Origin: Marinilabiliaceae bacterium
Lineage (GTDB): Bacteria > Bacteroidota > Bacteroidia > Bacteroidales > Marinilabiliaceae
DNA: 47,209 nucleotides
NCBI GenBank assembly: GCA_009777175.1
Contig: WRMI01000019.1
Coordinates: forward strand, 1-47,209
Direction: 5' to 3'
Below the pieces are notes generated by a model that was given only the letters and a program-made list of their open reading frames with translations, was not told the DNA's origin and did no database searches. Of this stretch, positions 43,996-47,209 are shown one piece after another. Each line of letters starts with the position of its first letter. Within the stretch, counting starts at the first letter, position 1. Position numbers and translations under genes: made by a program.

Positions 43996-45151
43996 ACAAA
44001 TAGTTTGTCCAGACAATTTGCGTCTTGCTTTTTGGAAAGCGCAAAAAGGAAAATCTTGCAAAAAAGATATAATAGAATTTCGAAAAAATTTAGACGCTAA
44101 TTTGTTATTGCTTCGAAAACAATTATTAGATGGAACGCATCGTTGCGGAAATTATCATTTTTTTACAATTTATGACCCTAAACAACGTGTCATTTGTGCT
44201 GCTGATTTTAGCGAACGTGTTTTGCACCACGCTATCATGAATATTTGTTCAATTGATTTTGAAAATAGACAAATGCCGTTCAGCTATGCCTGTCGTAATG
44301 GAAAAGGAACATTTGCTGCTATAAAACATGCTGCATGTTACCAAAAAAATTTTAATTGGTATTTGAAATTAGATATTCGAAAATATTTTGATACTATTGA
44401 TCATAATATCTTATTTTCACAATTAGAGTTGATGTATAAGGACAAACAATTTTTGAATTTATTGTGGCAAATCATCGATAGTTATCATGCACAAGACGGA
44501 AAAGGAGTGCCAATAGGTAACCTGACAAGTCAATATTTTGCCAATCATTATCTCTCATTTGGCGATAAATATTTGGTGGAAAAATTGCGGTTATTGAAAT
44601 GCATTCGTTATATGGACGATATATTATTATGGTCAAATAATCGCGAAGAATTGATTGAAAAAGGGCTTTTGTTTGAACATTTTCTAAATAACACTCTTTT
44701 ATTAGAATTGAAGCCATTTATTCATAACAAAAGTCAACACGGTATGCCCGCTTTGGGATTTATGATTTATCCGACCCAAATAATGCTCAACAAACGTAGT
44801 AAAAACCGTTTTGCATCAAAATTAGAACGAAATGAAAATTTGCGGATAACCGATAAAATAAGTGAGTTTATGTACTCACAATCTGTTTTATCGTTATACG
44901 GTTTTATTTCATATGCAAATCATAAAGGATTTGCGCGTTCTGTAATAAAAAAACTCCAAAAAGGGAACAGTGTCGAAAGCGCGTCCCGCGTTCTTCGTGG
45001 CGGTAGTTGGAACAACAATGCGACTAACGTTCGCGTGTCTAACCGTAACAACAACACTCCCAGCAATCGCAACAACAACAACGGCCTCCGCTTGGCTTGC
45101 AGCTCAAAACAACAGACCGATTTTGAACAGACACTGATTTCCTTCCCTTAA
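43970..45151 (+). CDS. DGR reverse transcriptase, frame running through the template repeat
   Basis: The start at 43970 (MKRKGHIFEQIV) is preferred over an upstream in-frame ATG (43910) that lies deep in the HRDC gene. The 393-residue frame has RT motifs: WYLKLDIRKYFDTIDH (first catalytic Asp), GVPIGNLTSQYFANHYLS (the (I/V)GxxxSQ signature of DGR RTs) and CIRYMDDILLW (catalytic YMDD, residues 214-217). The RT proper probably ends near residue 338. Residues 340-378 are the translated template repeat (GGSWNNNATNVRVSNRNNN...), very Asn-rich. The enzyme makes mutagenic cDNA from the template RNA, misreading adenines. Confidence 0.93.
   Translation: MKRKGHIFEQIVCPDNLRLAFWKAQKGKSCKKDIIEFRKNLDANLLLLRKQLLDGTHRCGNYHFFTIYDPKQRVICAADFSERVLHHAIMNICSIDFENRQMPFSYACRNGKGTFAAIKHAACYQKNFNWYLKLDIRKYFDTIDHNILFSQLELMYKDKQFLNLLWQIIDSYHAQDGKGVPIGNLTSQYFANHYLSFGDKYLVEKLRLLKCIRYMDDILLWSNNREELIEKGLLFEHFLNNTLLLELKPFIHNKSQHGMPALGFMIYPTQIMLNKRSKNRFASKLERNENLRITDKISEFMYSQSVLSLYGFISYANHKGFARSVIKKLQKGNSVESASRVLRGGSWNNNATNVRVSNRNNNTPSNRNNNNGLRLACSSKQQTDFEQTLISFP
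44987..45103 (+). repeat. DGR template repeat (TR) inside the RT frame
   Basis: 117 bp with 13 AAC/AAT codons, the adenine-rich codon choice typical of TRs. It lies in the same reading phase as the RT and in the same codon phase as the VR, so the RT frame translates it as SUMF1-like sequence. The TR stays open up to TAA at 45149. Confidence 0.9.
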
Positions 45152-45221
45152 TAAAGGGTAAAGATTATTTTATCCTGCCCGGTTAGTAGCAATTTGTCGA
45201 ACAACGGACAGGATTTTTTTA
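45145..45221 (+). terminator. Terminator of the DGR RT/TR transcript
   Basis: A small hairpin CCCTT-AATA-AAGGG (45145-45158) spans the RT stop codon. A second stem, ATCCTG-C-CCG (45172-45181) with CGG-A-CAGGAT (45205-45214), is followed by T7. The second is a convincing intrinsic terminator. Confidence 0.75.
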
Positions 45222-45274
45222 TGGATGGTTGGTTACTGTAATGTAATGTGTTATAAGATTTTAAGAATATATTT

Positions 45275-45460
45275 AAGTCTTGCAGTATCTGCGACCCTTG
45301 CGGTCGCACAATTTTTATCCCGTATGCAGTAATGTAGGGGCGAGGCTTGCCCTCGCCCTTTTTTTCTGCAATTCTCGTTGTTTTTTAGGCAACCGCAAGG
45401 GTTGCCCCTACAAAAGTCTATCCATATCATTCATGGCAACCGCAAGGGTTGCCCTTACAG
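45275..45460 (-). repeat. REP-like dispersed repeat unit, copy 3 (inverted)
   Basis: It reads CTTGCAGTATCTGCGACCCT, TGCGGTCGCAC, TGTAGGGGCGAGGCTTGCCC, TTCTGCAATTCTCGTTGT and GGCAACCGCAAGGGTTGCC (twice). This is the inverse order of copies 1 and 2. Its end supplies the last codons of the truncated PIN gene. Confidence 0.82.
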
Positions 45461-45665
45461 ATGTCGGAAAACGAAACGACATTTTTCCTTTACCATTTGC
45501 TTTTTGTAGCAAATAAAATATATCGGTAACCATTGATGCTGTAATTAGTCCTTGAGCACTTCCTTTTGCAATTTCCTCAAAGACAATCTTAGCATCTACG
45601 AAATTTGGCATTCGTTTTAAGATAAAATCAATACAGACGTTTGTGTCTATCAATACCCTTTTCAT
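45408..45665 (-). pseudogene. PIN-domain toxin truncated by a REP-like repeat
   Basis: The frame starts with the VapC-like PIN opening MKRVLIDTNVCIDFILKR, then ITASMVTDIFYLLQKANGKGK. From about residue 68 (SVRATLAVAMNDMDRLL) it is translated repeat DNA, and the same residues are encoded by the repeat copy at about 46255. The C-terminal half of the PIN fold with the remaining catalytic acids is gone, so the toxin should be inactive. It overlaps its antitoxin gene by 4 nt. Confidence 0.75.
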
Positions 45666-45910
45666 TGGTGCTTTTCTTTTAAGTATTCGTACCTCATATT
45701 GTCCAATTCTTCGTCGGAATAATGTCTTAATGGTATCGTTTCCTGTCTTTTCATTATCCGTTCCGCTGCTTGTCTGCGCTGCTCAAGCGTTGTTGTTCTT
45801 TCTTCCGGTATAACTATCAATTTTACTTTTTTGTTATACAGATATGGCATACCGAGTAGTTCGATAACTCCCCGGTCTGAAACTGATGTATCTATCTGAT
45901 ATGCATGCAT
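45662..45910 (-). CDS. Antitoxin of the truncated PIN toxin
   Basis: An 82-residue protein. The N-terminal part (YQIDTSVSDRGVIELLGMPYLYNKKVKLIVIP) has the beta-rich look of DNA-binding antitoxin starts. It is followed by a charged helical tail ending in YSDEELDNMRYEYLKEKHQ, like tails that wrap PIN toxins. It overlaps the toxin start by 4 nt. It is intact while its toxin is broken, consistent with relaxed selection on the module. Confidence 0.65.
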   Translation of the reverse strand: MHAYQIDTSVSDRGVIELLGMPYLYNKKVKLIVIPEERTTTLEQRRQAAERIMKRQETIPLRHYSDEELDNMRYEYLKEKHQ

Positions 45911-46000
45911 AATATGTAATTTTAATCTGTTTTATAAAAACATAAAGAAACACTTTTTTTACAAAACGCAAAAATAGAAATTTTATTTGATTTTTTTACA

Positions 46001-46090
46001 TTATTGCATCTCCTTTAAAAAATCGTAAAAGTACTCATTTCCGCAGTCAAAATCCGAGATGCTTTGTTCTTCCGAAAGAGCAGACACGGC
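46001..46090 (-). pseudogene. GNAT acetyltransferase N-terminal remnant
   Basis: The minus-strand frame reads AVSALSEEQSISDFDCGNEY and FYDFLKEMQ, then stops. The I-S-x-F-D-C-G-N-E-x-(L/F)-x-D-F-L pattern is the characteristic start of a subgroup of GNAT acetyltransferases, including toxin-type ones. Nothing of the acetyl-CoA domain follows. Upstream on its strand the frame merges into REP-like repeat copy 4, and the original start is not recognisable. Confidence 0.55.
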
Positions 46091-46440
46091 ATATTTAAGT
46101 CTCGCAGTATCTGCGACCCTTGCGGTCGCACAATTATCATCCTGTATGCAGTATTGTGGGGCGAGGCTTGCCCTCGCCCTTTTTTTCTGCAATTCTCGTT
46201 GTTTTTCAGGCAACCGCAAGGGTTGCCCCTACAAAAGTCTATCCATATCATTCATGGCAACCGCAAGGGTTGCCCTTACAGATACCGTTAATAAGTCTCG
46301 CAGTATCTGCGACCCTTGCGGTCGCACGAATATAATCCCGTATACAGTATTGTAGGGGCGAGGCTTGCCCTCGCCATTTTTTCTGCAATTCTCGTTGTTT
46401 TTTAGGCAACCGCAAGGGTACGCCCCTACCGGGTTATCTA
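46090..46440 (-). repeat. REP-like dispersed repeat units, copies 4 and 5 (inverted, tandem)
   Basis: Two adjacent copies (about 46092-46290 and 46290-46440) each contain TCTCGCAGTATCTGCGACCC, the TGCGGTCGCAC palindrome arm, GGGGCGAGGCTTGCCCTCGCC, TCTGCAATTCTCGTTGT and GGCAACCGCAAGGG. Copy 4 differs from copy 3 at only a few positions over about 180 bp. Several overlapping frames run through them but none is a gene. Confidence 0.85.
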
Positions 46441-46655
46441 CGTGGCACTCCATGCGGAGTGCTGCTGCGTGGGATGAATGGAGATAGTGAGGTTTGATTT
46501 GTTAGAGCACAATTAGTCTTAGTGCATGGATAGGGGGATTTAATCGGATTTTTTGTTATTTTTGGTAAAATGTGTTAGCTTGCATTATTCATAAGAAATG
46601 AAAGTTAGATTATTTTAAAATTTTTAGGCTAAATTGCAATTTTTTTTTGTCAAAT

Positions 46656-46686
46656 TTGTCTATTTAAAAAAAATATACTATTTTTG
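46656..46686 (+). promoter_or_regulatory. Bacteroidota-type promoter of rpsO
   Basis: A TTG at 46656-46658 and TATTTTTG at 46679-46686 are separated by 20 nt. The rpsO ATG is 24 nt downstream. Confidence 0.65.
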
Positions 46687-46709
46687 CCCCCAAATTTTTA
46701 TATAATATT

Positions 46710-46979
46710 ATGTATTTAACAAAAGAAATTCAAGAGGAAATCTTTGCTAAATACGGGAAGTCGAATTCTGATACTGGGTCCCCCGAGTCCCAGATTGCAT
46801 TATTTACCTACCGTATCAAGCATTTAACTGAGCATCTCAAGTTAAACAAAAAAGATCATACCACAGAGTATTCTTTGGTTAAAATGGTTGGTAAGCGACG
46901 CCGTTTACTTGATTACCTAAAAGCCAAAGATATCGAAAAGTACAGGGCATTAATTAAAGAACTCGGTATTCGTAAATAA
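46710..46979 (+). CDS. rpsO: 30S ribosomal protein S15
   Basis: An 89-residue ribosomal protein that binds the central domain of 16S rRNA early in 30S assembly. The typical sequence is complete: the DTGSPESQIALFTYRIKHLT block (about residues 21-40), HLKLNKKDHTTEYSLVKMVGKRRRLLDYL (about 41-69) and a basic end, KELGIRK. It is a single gene between its own promoter and an intrinsic terminator. pnp, often its neighbour, is not present within the window. Confidence 0.97.
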   Translation: MYLTKEIQEEIFAKYGKSNSDTGSPESQIALFTYRIKHLTEHLKLNKKDHTTEYSLVKMVGKRRRLLDYLKAKDIEKYRALIKELGIRK

Positions 46980-47000
46980 ATTATCGCCTTTGGAAATAAA

Positions 47001-47028
47001 AAGCAACCCTTTTGAGGGTTGCTTTTTT
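47001..47028 (+). terminator. Intrinsic terminator after rpsO
   Basis: A perfect 10-bp stem AAGCAACCCT (47001-47010) with AGGGTTGCTT (47015-47024), loop TTTG, followed by a T tract. It starts 21 nt after the rpsO stop. Confidence 0.92.
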
Positions 47029-47042
47029 GCTTGTAATAGGTT

Positions 47043-47209
47043 TGAGTAGTGAGTAGTGAGTAGTGAGTAGTCAGTAGTGAGTAGTCAGTAGTCAGTAGTG
47101 AGTAGTCAGTAGTCAGTAGTCAGTAGTGAGTAGTGAGTAGTGAGTAGTGAGTAGTGAGAAGTGAGTAGTGAGTAGTGAGTAGTGAGTAGTGAGTAGTGAG
47201 TAGTGAGTA
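47043..47209. repeat. 7-bp satellite array (AGTAGTG type) reaching the window end
   Basis: At least 23 heptamers AGTGAGT/AGTCAGT start about 15 nt after the rpsO terminator and continue beyond the window edge. The S at the third position alternates between G and C in a block-like manner. Confidence 0.92.

Noticed and set aside
46001-46453. Multiple overlapping frames on both strands in the REP-like repeats
   Set aside because: They all read through repeat DNA. Only the short GNAT-like segment at 46001-46090 has a recognisable motif.
1-47209. tRNA genes or a prophage
   Set aside because: I found no tRNA cloverleaf with a recognisable GGTTCGAATCC-type arm and no phage structural, integrase or transposase genes.

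Overview
The window looks like a chromosomal segment of an uncultured, AT-rich Bacteroidota (probably Bacteroidales). The clues are promoters of the TTG-N19-22-TAnnTTTG type, start codons with almost no Shine-Dalgarno sequence, a type IX secretion C-terminal sorting domain on a BspA-type leucine-rich-repeat giant, a LolA/MsbA-like/BT_3928-like gene set, and a SUMF1-type diversity-generating retroelement. Housekeeping genes (tpiA, pfkA, purL, purB, menG/ubiE, miaA, rpsO, lolA, a 5S rRNA) alternate with accessory genes and very repeat-rich intergenic DNA.

Layout. 0-1 kb: a PIN-type toxin-antitoxin pair and an Abi remnant. 1.3-5.7 kb: sodium/solute symporter, BT_3928-like membrane protein, tpiA. 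6-8.2 kb: a Ro60/Rsr (TROVE plus vWA) gene followed by two tandem structured RNAs that fit Y RNAs. 9.1-11.5 kb: glycosyltransferase and lolA. 11.9-17.5 kb: a defence island with a single-chain restriction-modification enzyme, a D12 adenine methylase, and remnants of KilA-N, a second methylase and a DUF1016 nuclease. 17.5-20.5 kb: menG and purL. 21-23.3 kb: two extracytoplasmic zinc metallopeptidases of different clans. 23.5-27.9 kb: purB, ABC exporter, miaA. 28.2-29 kb: two near-identical promoter-RNA-terminator cassettes encoding an unidentified structured RNA. 29-35.8 kb: a 2259-residue BspA/T9SS surface protein. 36.2-37.7 kb: a retropepsin pair and a HigBA-like remnant, each bracketed by long direct repeats. 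37.9-40.8 kb: a pfkA / S41 peptidase / Spy-like operon on the minus strand. 41.1 kb: an orphan 5S rRNA. 42.2-45.2 kb: a diversity-generating retroelement (DGR) with variable SUMF1-fold protein, HRDC accessory protein, reverse transcriptase, and a template repeat lying inside the RT reading frame. 45.3-46.5 kb: truncated toxin-antitoxin and GNAT remnants interrupted by REP-like repeats. 46.7 kb: rpsO.

The most notable systems are the DGR, the Ro/Y-RNA locus, the duplicated unknown RNA with mutually exclusive helices, and a pervasive family of 7-bp satellites. These satellites start at or within stop codons, fill whole intergenic regions and even supply part of the coding sequence of the T9SS sorting domain. 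Functional calls rest on motif recognition by eye. No database search or folding program was run.
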